The position numbers were made by a program, and so were the translations under genes. A DNA stretch of 26,218 bases from JBCCFX01 sp039029515 (lineage in GTDB: Bacteria > Planctomycetota > Phycisphaerae > Phycisphaerales > SM1A02). Of this stretch, positions 1 to 6,110 are shown one piece after another; position 1 is the first letter of the stretch; the number at the start of each line of letters is the position of its first letter. The stretch covers positions 1 through 26,218 of the forward strand of contig JBCCFX010000027.1 of NCBI GenBank assembly GCA_039029515.1, read 5' to 3'. A model generated the notes under the pieces. That model saw only the letters and a list, made by a program, of their open reading frames with translations. It did no database searches and was not told where the DNA came from.

Positions 1-489
1 AAACTGGATGATGACTATCGCCTCATGCCGGGTTCACCCGCCATCGATGCGGGTGATCCGTTGGTTGAGTTGACGGTTGATGCGGTCGACCTCGCTGGCC
101 AGCCGCGAGTGGCGTTCTGTCGGATCGACGCGGGCGCGTTTGAGAACCAGGAGGCATTCGCAGATTGCAATGACAATAGGGAGCCGGATGGATGTGAGCT
201 TGCTGATGGCACGGTCGACGACTGCAACAACGATGGCGTTCTCGATGCCTGTCAGCGTGCCTCGACAGATCTAAACGGAAACCGCATTCCAGACGACTGT
301 GATTGCCAGGGCGACTGCAACATGGATGGCGGTGATGGCGTCGTCGACATTGATGACCTGCTCGCGGTAATCAACGCGTTTGGCGACACGTTCTCAGCGT
401 GCGACGTGGAGCCGTTGCCAACCGGAAACGGCATTGTGAACGTGGATGATCTCATAGCGGTGATCAACTCATTCGGGGAGTGTCCGTGA
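1..489 (+). CDS. C-terminal part of a secreted beta-helix (choice-of-anchor type) protein with a dockerin-like tail; 5' end outside window
   Basis: The reading frame is open from base 1, so this is the end of a longer gene; 162 residues are visible. The first part (LMPGSPAIDAGDP ... IDAGAFENQ) matches the closing segment of right-handed parallel beta-helix / polymorphic outer-membrane-like proteins. Next come DCNDNxEPDGC, DCNNDGVLDAC and DLNGNRIPDDC repeats, rich in Asp/Asn and Cys, which resemble calcium-binding thrombospondin-3-type repeats. The last ~55 residues are two dockerin-like EF-hand halves, GDGVVDIDDLLAVINAFG and GNGIVNVDDLIAVINSFG, ending ECP. The role is probably that of an exported or surface protein; the tail may be a sorting or protein-protein tag. 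Cargo status for the secretion locus downstream is inference only. The stop is TGA, followed by a short hairpin and a heptanucleotide repeat. No catalytic residues can be assigned because the N-terminal domain lies outside the window. Confidence 0.85.
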   Translation, partial: KLDDDYRLMPGSPAIDAGDPLVELTVDAVDLAGQPRVAFCRIDAGAFENQEAFADCNDNREPDGCELADGTVDDCNNDGVLDACQRASTDLNGNRIPDDCDCQGDCNMDGGDGVVDIDDLLAVINAFGDTFSACDVEPLPTGNGIVNVDDLIAVINSFGECP

Positions 490-497
490 GGTAGCCG

Positions 498-525
498 TCA
501 GCGATCAGCTGTCAGCTCTCAGCAC
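498..525. repeat. TCAGCnn heptanucleotide tract, copy A
   Basis: Four consecutive TCAGC pentamers occur with exact 7-bp period (starts 498, 505, 512, 519), separated by variable dinucleotides. The tract begins 8 bp after the stop of the first dockerin gene. A related tract lies at 2114-2141 after the second dockerin gene; the extended 35-bp segments 493-527 and 2109-2143 agree at 31 of 35 positions. Confidence 0.7.
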
Positions 526-538
526 TGTGAAATCAGCG

Positions 539-564
539 GTAGTCCTTCGGGGCTGCGGTTTTCT
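539..564 (+). terminator. Possible Rho-independent terminator after the first dockerin gene
   Basis: GTAGTCC (539-545) can pair with GGGCTGC (550-556), including two G-T wobbles, around a TTCG tetraloop (546-549). Two G and a TTTT run at 559-562 follow. The stem is short, so the call rests on the tetraloop, the T run and the position 50 bp after the stop codon. Confidence 0.45.
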
Positions 565-641
565 TATGGCTGTTGGCTGGGAGGGCGACGGAGAAAATTG
601 ACGGATGGCGTACACTGAAGCGTCCTTTACAGGGGTAGGTC

Positions 642-1079
642 ATGCAGATGAAGATCGCAGTCATCGTTGTGGTGGCAATAGTCTCGCTCGGTGCACTCGA
701 TAGCGCCGCTGCCACGGATGTGGTTCGCGAAACGGCAGCCATCGTTCCGCCGGAGGAATTGGACGGCGGAGGCTTTGGCTATGCACTCGGTGCTGACGAT
801 GATTGGATCGTCGTTGGGGCGTGGGTGTTCTCTCCGGAATGGGTCGCAGTCTACGACGCCAGAACACTGGAGTTCAGCCACCTCATCGAATCGCCGTCAG
901 AGAATGACATGGTGAACTTCGGATTCAGTGTCGACGTCCATGATGGCCGAGCTATTGTCGGCGCGAACTGGGATGGTTCGGCTGACTTCGGAGAAGGTGC
1001 GGCGTATGTCTTTGATATCGCTTCGGGCGAGTTGCTACGCGAGTTTCGACCTGCAGATGGATCGTTCTTTCCTGGCTAG
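642..1079 (+). CDS. N-terminal fragment of the interrupted propeller protein
   Basis: This 145-residue open stretch holds the signal peptide, blades 1 and 2 (FGYALG..., FGFSVDV...AIVGA) and the start of blade 3, ending at TAG 1077-1079. On its own it lacks a complete propeller and the dockerin tail, so it is unlikely to fold or function as the intact family does. It is listed separately because, if the stop is real, this is the product ribosomes would make. Confidence 0.5.
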   Translation: MQMKIAVIVVVAIVSLGALDSAAATDVVRETAAIVPPEELDGGGFGYALGADDDWIVVGAWVFSPEWVAVYDARTLEFSHLIESPSENDMVNFGFSVDVHDGRAIVGANWDGSADFGEGAAYVFDIASGELLREFRPADGSFFPG

Positions 1080-1109
1080 GCGTTCACGGTCGGCATCCAT
1101 GGGGATCGA

Positions 1110-2033
1110 GTGATCGTTGGCGCGCCATCGTGGCGAAACGACGATCAGATTCCGGTCGGGTCTGCTTTTCTCTATGACCTGAAAACAGGTGAACTGATTG
1201 AGCAATTCATTGCGCCGAATCCTCGCGTCATAAGTCGATTCGGATGGTCAGTGGCGATCAGTGAATCGGCGTGCGTTGTCGGTAGTCCCTGGGCGTTTAT
1301 TAGCAATCGTGAGAAGGTTGGCGCAGCCTATGTTTTCGATGCACGGAATGGTGACCTGTTGCATTCGCTGACGACACCGGATGCCACGTGGAATCAGCGA
1401 TTTGGTACAGATGTGGATGTTTCTGGTGAGCTGATTGGTGTCAGTGCGACATTCGGTGAAGTCGGGGACGACGAGCCGGGCAATGTGAAGCTCTTCGACT
1501 TGACGAGTGGGCAAGAAGTCAGTGAGTTGAACCCTTCGGATGGCGATGATCGAGATGGATTCGGCGTCAGTTTCTCAATGCACGGGAATCGTATCGTCAT
1601 TGGTTCCTACAACGCCGACACAGTCTTGTCGGGTTCGGGCGCAGCCTATGTCTATGATCTCCAGAGCTTTGATGAGATCGCAAAGATCGCGGCTGCGGAA
1701 GGTCAATTCGGCGGGTGGTTTGGCTGGCCAGTGGCGGCCAATTCGTATGGCGCAATTGGCGCAACATATCGGTATGACGGCGCAGAAGACTTTGCTGGGC
1801 GCGCGTACTTCTTCAATTGGGCCAAAGTCGAGGCGCAGTGTCCGGGTGACTGTGCGCCACTCCTGGGCAACGGCGTCGTCAACGTGGATGATGTGATCGC
1901 GGTCATCAACGCATTCGGAACGTTTGGTCGCTGTAACGAAGCGCCGGCCACCGGGCCGAAGATTCCGGAAGATGATGTGGTGAACATCGAAGATCTGATG
2001 ATGGTCCTGCGAGCCATTGGCGAATGCGACTAA
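1110..2033 (+). CDS. C-terminal fragment: propeller blades 3-7 and dockerin-like pair
   Basis: This 307-residue stretch starts at a GTG inside blade 3 and continues through blades 4-7 to the dockerin-like pair and TAA. It has no signal peptide, so independent initiation at GTG 1110 would yield a protein that could not be exported by Sec. I therefore regard it as the downstream part of the interrupted gene, not as a real separate gene. The segment from about 1848 encodes the tail: CPGDCAPLLGNGVVNVDDV..., a ~20-residue linker, then DDVVNIEDLMMVLRAIGECD. Confidence 0.5.
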   Translation: MIVGAPSWRNDDQIPVGSAFLYDLKTGELIEQFIAPNPRVISRFGWSVAISESACVVGSPWAFISNREKVGAAYVFDARNGDLLHSLTTPDATWNQRFGTDVDVSGELIGVSATFGEVGDDEPGNVKLFDLTSGQEVSELNPSDGDDRDGFGVSFSMHGNRIVIGSYNADTVLSGSGAAYVYDLQSFDEIAKIAAAEGQFGGWFGWPVAANSYGAIGATYRYDGAEDFAGRAYFFNWAKVEAQCPGDCAPLLGNGVVNVDDVIAVINAFGTFGRCNEAPATGPKIPEDDVVNIEDLMMVLRAIGECD

Positions 2034-2061
2034 ACCGTCGGCGTTATGCATTTCGTATGCT

Positions 2062-2106
2062 GAGATCATGTGCTGGCTGATCAAGCGCCTTGGTGAGTGT
2101 CCATAG
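2062..2106 (+). pseudogene. Relic of a dockerin-type gene end
   Basis: In frame 1, out of frame with the preceding gene, the bases before TAG 2104-2106 encode LIKRLGECP. This mirrors VINSFGECP, the end of the gene at 1-489. Nucleotide similarity (GAGTGTCC around the stop) continues into the heptanucleotide tract that follows both. It looks like the leftover 3' end of another dockerin-tagged gene or a duplicated 3' module. The match is short, so the call is tentative. Confidence 0.4.
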
Positions 2107-2113
2107 ACAGCCG

Positions 2114-2141
2114 ACAGCCATCAGCTGTCTGCTCTCAGCAA
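2114..2141. repeat. TCAGCnn heptanucleotide tract, copy B
   Basis: Degenerate copy of the tract at 498-525: ACAGC, TCAGC, TCTGC and TCAGC at 7-bp period. It lies downstream of the second dockerin gene and 7 bp after the relic stop codon at 2104-2106. The order of dockerin end, then repeat, is the same as at copy A. Confidence 0.6.
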
Positions 2142-2279
2142 TGGGAGAACGGCAGGATTGGCCTTTCCTGTGCCGGCAGGCTGTGGTTCAATAAACTCAT
2201 GCCTGCTGGGTGAACACGATACGAGGCATTTCCGTCGGCTTAGCGATAATGGTCTGACGGTTCACGCTCGGAGAGTGAA

Positions 2280-3467
2280 GTGATTCAAGGCCTGACAATG
2301 CGACGAGCGATGGGCGCTGCGGCGAGCGTTTTGATGTGTGCATCCGCGCATGCGGCGGTCGTCGGCGTGGAGTTCACAATCGTTGATTTCTCCAGCGGGT
2401 TCGTCTTTGCCGATGGGTCGATTCACACGGAGTCCGCTCATCTGGTGCCTGATGCGCGGCCGCCGGGCACGAAGACGTTCCGAATGTGGGCCATCGTCGA
2501 GTCGCCGGACGACACCGTCGCGTTTCTGGGTGCGGACCCAGATGACAGCGTCACCATTCAATTCCTCAAGCGAGATGCGCCGTGTACGTCACCATCCGGC
2601 CCGGCATTCAATACGCCACTGGGTACCGACATCGATGCGCCGGATCCAAGTGTGTACACACTCTTCCCTGAGGTGGCGTACGACTCCTGGCTGACCATCG
2701 GACACGATGGCAGCGAGTCCACATCGGGAGGCACGATTGTCCTGGATGGACCGTGGCTCAAGAGTTGGGCCGCAGGTGAACTATTTAACGAGACGATGGG
2801 CGGCATCTTCGACATCACGCCGAACGCGGGTGAGGACGTGGTCGCAGGCGGTTCGACGGGATATCGAGTCCTGCTTGGCCAGTTCACCATGGACGACAAC
2901 GCTGTTCCGGGCTTCAGAGCGCGCATCGGTGGTGGTGGCAACGCGTTTGACGTCTGTGGCGGTATACCGTGCAACCTCACGCCAGAGTTCTTTGGCGCGT
3001 GCTGCATAACGGATGCACCATGTGATGAACAGATTGATCCTCAGCCTCGCACGTGTGCTGGGTTGGGTGGCATCTTTCATCCCGGTACGTGCTGCGACGA
3101 CGTTGTCTGCCCGCCAGTCATCGGCGCATGTTGTCTCCCGGACGAGACATGTTCCATCGAGGAGCCTGACGATTGCGGCAACCTCGGCGGCAGCTACCTC
3201 GGCGATGGTGTTTCGTGCCGATGCCCGCAGGATGTTGCGTCACCCGAGGTCGATTCGTTTCCGTACGGCTTTGCCGACGGCAGGGTCGACATCGTCGATC
3301 TCTCTGCGGTCATCAGTTCGTTCGGACGAGCGAATGCAGGTTCCACGCGTGACTTCGAGCCGCAGCATCCGGATGGAACATTCGGCAACGGCGAGGTGAA
3401 CATCGACGAGATTCTGAGCGTCATCAACGCCTGGGGACCGTGTGCGTCGGTGTGTGCCGGGCAGTAA
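2280..3467 (+). CDS. Secreted Cys-rich protein with GACC-type repeats and C-terminal dockerin-like pair
   Basis: The product has 395 residues from GTG 2280, which has GGAG six bases upstream. ATG 2298 is an alternative giving a clean signal peptide, MRRAMGAAASVLMCASAHA, before AVVG. The first ~240 mature residues form an unrecognised domain rich in Asp, Gly and beta-type sequence (VEFTIVDFSSGFVFADG...), seen in planctomycete exoproteins of unknown function. Two Cys-rich modules follow (GACCITDAPC...CAGLGGIFHPGTCC and GACCLPDETC...CGNLGGSYLGDGVSC), likely disulfide-bonded outside the cytoplasm. The end has two dockerin-like EF-hand halves (DGRVDIVDLSAVISSFG and GNGEVNIDEILSVINAWG). The domain order resembles the other two dockerin genes upstream only in the tail, so the tail behaves as a portable module. 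No enzyme motif was recognised. Confidence 0.88.
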   Translation: MIQGLTMRRAMGAAASVLMCASAHAAVVGVEFTIVDFSSGFVFADGSIHTESAHLVPDARPPGTKTFRMWAIVESPDDTVAFLGADPDDSVTIQFLKRDAPCTSPSGPAFNTPLGTDIDAPDPSVYTLFPEVAYDSWLTIGHDGSESTSGGTIVLDGPWLKSWAAGELFNETMGGIFDITPNAGEDVVAGGSTGYRVLLGQFTMDDNAVPGFRARIGGGGNAFDVCGGIPCNLTPEFFGACCITDAPCDEQIDPQPRTCAGLGGIFHPGTCCDDVVCPPVIGACCLPDETCSIEEPDDCGNLGGSYLGDGVSCRCPQDVASPEVDSFPYGFADGRVDIVDLSAVISSFGRANAGSTRDFEPQHPDGTFGNGEVNIDEILSVINAWGPCASVCAGQ

Positions 3468-3520
3468 CGGCTGGCACCACGAAATGATCGTCTGGTCTTG
3501 TCCTCCGGTACAATTGCATC

Positions 3521-3814
3521 ATGTGGACTGTGATTGAACGATTCTGCGATGTGGTGGAACTCCTCGTCGCGATCGATGACACCAAAGATGCCTGGAAAGA
3601 CGGCAAGCGTGAATGGCGTCGCGGTCGGCTGCTCATCCTGCTGATCGGCTTTGCCGTGGCGATCGGTGGCGCGATGCTGATTGGCGTCATCACCGGGCGA
3701 ACGTTCTGGGGCGTGCTTGCCGGGCTCGTCTTCTTTGCGTTCGCGATAACGATCATGGTGGTACGGTTCCGTCGGGTGCGAGGCGCCGACGAGGCAGAAG
3801 GTGGTGAGTCATGA
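3521..3814 (+). CDS. Small two-helix inner-membrane protein
   Basis: The 97-residue product has an amphipathic, charged N-terminal third (residues ~1-36, VAIDDTKDAWKDGKREWRRGR). Two hydrophobic helices follow, about 37-57 (LLILLIGFAVAIGGAMLIGVI) and 61-82 (FWGVLAGLVFFAFAITIMVV), with a basic/acidic C-terminal tail. I do not recognise a family. Its stop overlaps the start of the cupin gene (ATGA at 3811-3814), so the two are probably translated together. Spacing of 53 bp from the preceding dockerin gene leaves room for a separate promoter. A role in membrane stress or transport cannot be assigned from sequence. Confidence 0.7.
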   Translation: MWTVIERFCDVVELLVAIDDTKDAWKDGKREWRRGRLLILLIGFAVAIGGAMLIGVITGRTFWGVLAGLVFFAFAITIMVVRFRRVRGADEAEGGES

Positions 3815-4176
3815 CAACGATGCAGGCGAAAGTGATTCGGTGGGATGATTGCACGGTCGATCATCCGATGGCGAAGATCGCGCGGCGGCGCATCATCGGT
3901 GAACAGATGATGATCTCGCATGTGACACTTGATGCAGGTTTCGTCGTGCCGTCGCACGCGCATGAGAACGAACAGTTCGCCGTGCTCTTATCCGGCGTGA
4001 TGCGTTTCACGATTGGTGAAGGCAATGACGTGACGGTGCTCGATGCGGTGGGCGGGGACATTGTTCATCTGCCGAGCAACGTGCCGCACGCCGCAGAGGC
4101 GATCGAGACGACGGTGATCCTGGACCTGTTCAGTCCGCCAAGTGAAGCGACCGGCGTGGATGCGCACGGGGCCTGA
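3811..4176 (+). CDS. Single-domain cupin protein
   Basis: The 121-residue product is a compact cupin_2-type beta-barrel. Motif 1 is G43...PSHAHENEQ (H49, H51, with E54 or Q55) and ends at G62. Motif 2 is GGDIVHLPSNVPH (G82, P88, H93). These His/Glu residues normally bind one divalent metal. Small cupins of this type serve as sugar or oxoacid-binding enzymes or stress proteins, so the substrate cannot be named. The start ATG 3811 overlaps the stop of the upstream membrane protein, which suggests coupling. The C-terminal SEATGVDAHGA is probably disordered. It is cytoplasmic, with no signal peptide. Confidence 0.85.
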   Translation: MTTMQAKVIRWDDCTVDHPMAKIARRRIIGEQMMISHVTLDAGFVVPSHAHENEQFAVLLSGVMRFTIGEGNDVTVLDAVGGDIVHLPSNVPHAAEAIETTVILDLFSPPSEATGVDAHGA

Positions 4177-4290
4177 TGCTCGCCGGTTTGGCGTTCGGCA
4201 CTTCCAATCGGGCCGATTTCATATTCAAACTTCGTAAACGTGGCGGTCTGGGGTATGAGTCAATACGCCTGAGTCGTAGACTGGACCATC

Positions 4291-4893
4291 ATGAGTCGAC
4301 GTTCCGACAGCGCGAGGCGTAGGAAGGCACGCCGCCGTTCACGACGTGCGGTCGCTCTCGTGCTGTCCATCTGCGTCCTTGTCGTTTTCTCCGGGCTGCT
4401 GCCGAGTTCGAGCTACGTTGTGAAGGCGCTGCAACGGCTGGCAGGCGAGCGATTTCCGTGCGAGGGCTGTGCCTGTGCGTGTGAATCAGCCGAGACATGT
4501 TGGACGACCTGCCGGTGTGCGACCGTCGATGCGAAGTTGGCGTGGGCGCGGGCGAACGGCGTCGAGGTCCCGAAAGCATTTGTGAAGTTCTATGTCGAAG
4601 CGCCGGCACCGGAAGCGACCGCTTCCTGTTGTCCGCCGGCGCCGAAGAAACGTGTGGATGATTGTTGTGCGCCGGGCGATGAGGATGAGCGTGACCTGAC
4701 GGTCATCGTCTCGAATTGTCGCGCGGTGGATTTTCTTCTGTCGGTAGGTGTCATCCCGGGTCTGACGGGCGCGGTCTCAACGTGGACCATTGAGCCCTTC
4801 CGGAATGAATTTGCACCGGTTCGCGACCAGCGCTGTCCGGCTGTTGACACCATGGCTCCGGATCCGCCGCCGCCACGCATGCACTGTGCGTGA
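4291..4893 (+). CDS. Cys-rich, membrane-anchored protein of unknown function
   Basis: This 200-residue protein starts with a very basic segment (residues 1-19, about half Arg/Lys), then one hydrophobic helix (20-38), giving a signal-anchor or signal peptide. A dense Cys cluster follows: C57, C60, C62, C64, C70, C74, C76, in the pattern CxxCxCxC-SAExCWxxCxC. After it comes KLAWARANGVEVPKAFV, then Cys pairs at 113-114 and 125-126 and single Cys at 143, 182 and 199. The cluster could bind a metal or form disulfides in the periplasm. I have an impression that similar short Cys-cluster proteins occur in planctomycetes, but no function is assigned here. It is preceded by 114 bp without a clear promoter and is convergent with the sigma operon. 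Start ATG 4291 has no strong ribosome binding site. Confidence 0.72.
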   Translation: MSRRSDSARRRKARRRSRRAVALVLSICVLVVFSGLLPSSSYVVKALQRLAGERFPCEGCACACESAETCWTTCRCATVDAKLAWARANGVEVPKAFVKFYVEAPAPEATASCCPPAPKKRVDDCCAPGDEDERDLTVIVSNCRAVDFLLSVGVIPGLTGAVSTWTIEPFRNEFAPVRDQRCPAVDTMAPDPPPPRMHCA

Positions 4894-4957
4894 TGCACAT
4901 CCAACCACGAAACGATAACACGATCACGTCGCAGGTCTCACTGTGGCGTGTTGTCAT

Positions 4958-5539
4958 TCAGGCTTCATGCGTGTGCGTCACGGGGCGCTGACTGGTTGGT
5001 TCATCCACCTCAAGCAGATTGTCTGCGACGGGTACCGTCAGGCGCATGGTGCCATTGATCTCGACGAGGCCGGCAGGTCGATCGATCGCGGCCAGCGCAT
5101 CGAGCAGATCGCGATCATCAATGCGAACGACTCGCGCTGAGCCATACACACTCGTGATCCGAGACACCGTTGTCGCACTCACCGACTCAATGCGCGAGGT
5201 CGTGGTGCGCGCAGTAATCGGGATCGACGTCGTTGCGCCGGCGTCAACAAGGATGCGAGCCGATGTTGGCGTTTTCACGGGCAGTGGATCGGGCATCACC
5301 GGCGTGGTCGCCTCAGGCTGCTGAGCGATCGTCCCACCCGGGGCGGCAGGCGTCGGTGAAGTCGGTTGGCGGAGGAGCAGCAGTGCCGGTGAACACAGGA
5401 TGAGGATCAGGCACGAAAGCACGACGCGTCGTCGGCGTCGACGCTTGATGTGCAGTGCGACCATCGACGTCTGAAGTTCAGCGAGCATCGACTGGCGACG
5501 TGTGTCGATGGAGTCGGCGTGGTGTCTCTGGTCAGTCAT
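4958..5539 (-). CDS. Single-pass membrane protein encoded with the ECF sigma factor (putative anti-sigma/partner)
   Basis: The start chosen is ATG at 5539, which overlaps the sigma stop in ATGACTGA (8 bp) and gives 193 residues; an upstream ATG at 5560 would add seven. The cytoplasmic N-terminus (1-31) has Arg/Gln-rich helical sequence, then RRRRRR and one hydrophobic helix (~40-57, VVLSCLILILCSPALLLL). A Pro/Thr-rich periplasmic linker follows, and then a C-terminal domain with RVVRIDDRDLLDALAAIDRPAGLVEINGTMRL. That last motif resembles a small repeated domain in planctomycete sigma-linked proteins; the resemblance is from memory. The tight overlap with the sigma gene supports an anti-sigma or signal-relay role. 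No zinc-binding ZAS motif (HxxxCxxC) is present, so it is not a classical zinc anti-sigma factor. Confidence 0.7.
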   Translation of the reverse strand: MTDQRHHADSIDTRRQSMLAELQTSMVALHIKRRRRRRVVLSCLILILCSPALLLLRQPTSPTPAAPGGTIAQQPEATTPVMPDPLPVKTPTSARILVDAGATTSIPITARTTTSRIESVSATTVSRITSVYGSARVVRIDDRDLLDALAAIDRPAGLVEINGTMRLTVPVADNLLEVDEPTSQRPVTHTHEA

Positions 5540-6071
5540 CAGGAAACGTCTCCTGTGCACGGGTCTGCAGATGCTGCGTCGTCTGATTCAGCTTGCGATG
5601 CGTCTGGGTGAGGCTGAGGCCGAGCGCGTTGGCGATGCGCTGGAGTGTCCAGCCGAGATGATGGCGAAGGCGAAGCAGTTCTGCGGCCTGCGGATCCAGG
5701 TCCGCGATCTCGTTGCGAAGCCAGGCGAGATGTTCATCATCAACGGGCGGGGTTGAGGTGTCGGAATATTCGGCATGACGTTCAGCGCGTCGTTGTCGGC
5801 GTTGTTCCTGACGGAGCCGATCGTAGACGCTTGATCGAACCGCTTTGCGCAACCATGCATGGATGACGGCGTCGTGGGTCAGGTGCGGGATGGATCGAAT
5901 GACTTTCATCATGACGTCCTGGACGATATCGAGACAGAAGGACTCATCGCGTCGTGCAACACGCCGCGTCTCGGCGTACGCCGCGTCAAACCATGCTTCG
6001 TAGAACGTGGCGAACGCCGCGGTGTTTCCCGCGGCGATCGCTCGGGTCAGATTCGACCAGTCGTGCCCCAC
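5532..6071 (-). CDS. ECF-type RNA polymerase sigma-70 family factor
   Basis: The 179-residue product starts at GTG 6071, with AGGA six bases upstream. Residues ~15-95 match sigma region 2 (FYEAWFDAAYAETRRVAR...DIVQDVMMKVIRSI...AWLRKAVRSSVYDRLRQEQ). Residues ~125-170 match region 4 with its helix-turn-helix (LDPQAAELLRLRHHLGWTLQRIANALGLS). Region 1 and region 3 are absent, as in ECF sigmas. It would direct RNA polymerase to a regulon in response to an envelope signal held by its partner. It is encoded 39 bp downstream of the exported STN-like protein and overlaps the downstream membrane protein gene, so all three are probably co-transcribed. No autoregulated promoter motif could be identified with confidence. 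Confidence 0.88.
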   Translation of the reverse strand: MGHDWSNLTRAIAAGNTAAFATFYEAWFDAAYAETRRVARRDESFCLDIVQDVMMKVIRSIPHLTHDAVIHAWLRKAVRSSVYDRLRQEQRRQRRAERHAEYSDTSTPPVDDEHLAWLRNEIADLDPQAAELLRLRHHLGWTLQRIANALGLSLTQTHRKLNQTTQHLQTRAQETFPDD

Positions 6072-6110
6072 ATGTGTTCCTACGAATGGGCAGGCGGAAT
6101 GTTGCCGCGA

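Larger units (their letters stand above)
642..2033 (+). pseudogene. Secreted seven-bladed FG-GAP-like beta-propeller with dockerin tail, interrupted by in-frame TAG
   Basis: The two open stretches 642-1079 and 1110-2033 are in the same frame and are separated only by TAG at 1077-1079 (codon 146 of 464). Homology continues directly across it: the codons after TAG read AFTVGIHGDRVIVGAP, the expected continuation of a propeller blade. The combined product has a signal peptide (MKIAVIVVVAIVSLGA...AAA), seven blades each starting near an FG/FGW/FGF motif and containing an (I/V)VGA-type strand and a YVFDxxxGEL-type strand, and a C-terminal pair of dockerin-like motifs (GNGVVNVDDVIAVINAFG and DDVVNIEDLMMVLRAIGECD). 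The stop falls in blade 3, where the other blades have an aromatic residue. The start could be ATG 642 or ATG 648; AGGGG just upstream suits 648. Either a recent nonsense mutation, a sequence error or readthrough could explain it. Confidence 0.72.

Noticed and set aside
2150..2180. Possible hairpin around CGGCAGGA...TCCTGTGCCG after the propeller gene
   Set aside because: Pairing needs a two-base bulge and there is no T run, so it cannot be called a terminator.
4917..4952. AACACG/CGTGTT hairpin between the convergent Cys-rich and sigma-partner genes
   Set aside because: Only six base pairs around a long loop and no T run on either side; not a convincing terminator.
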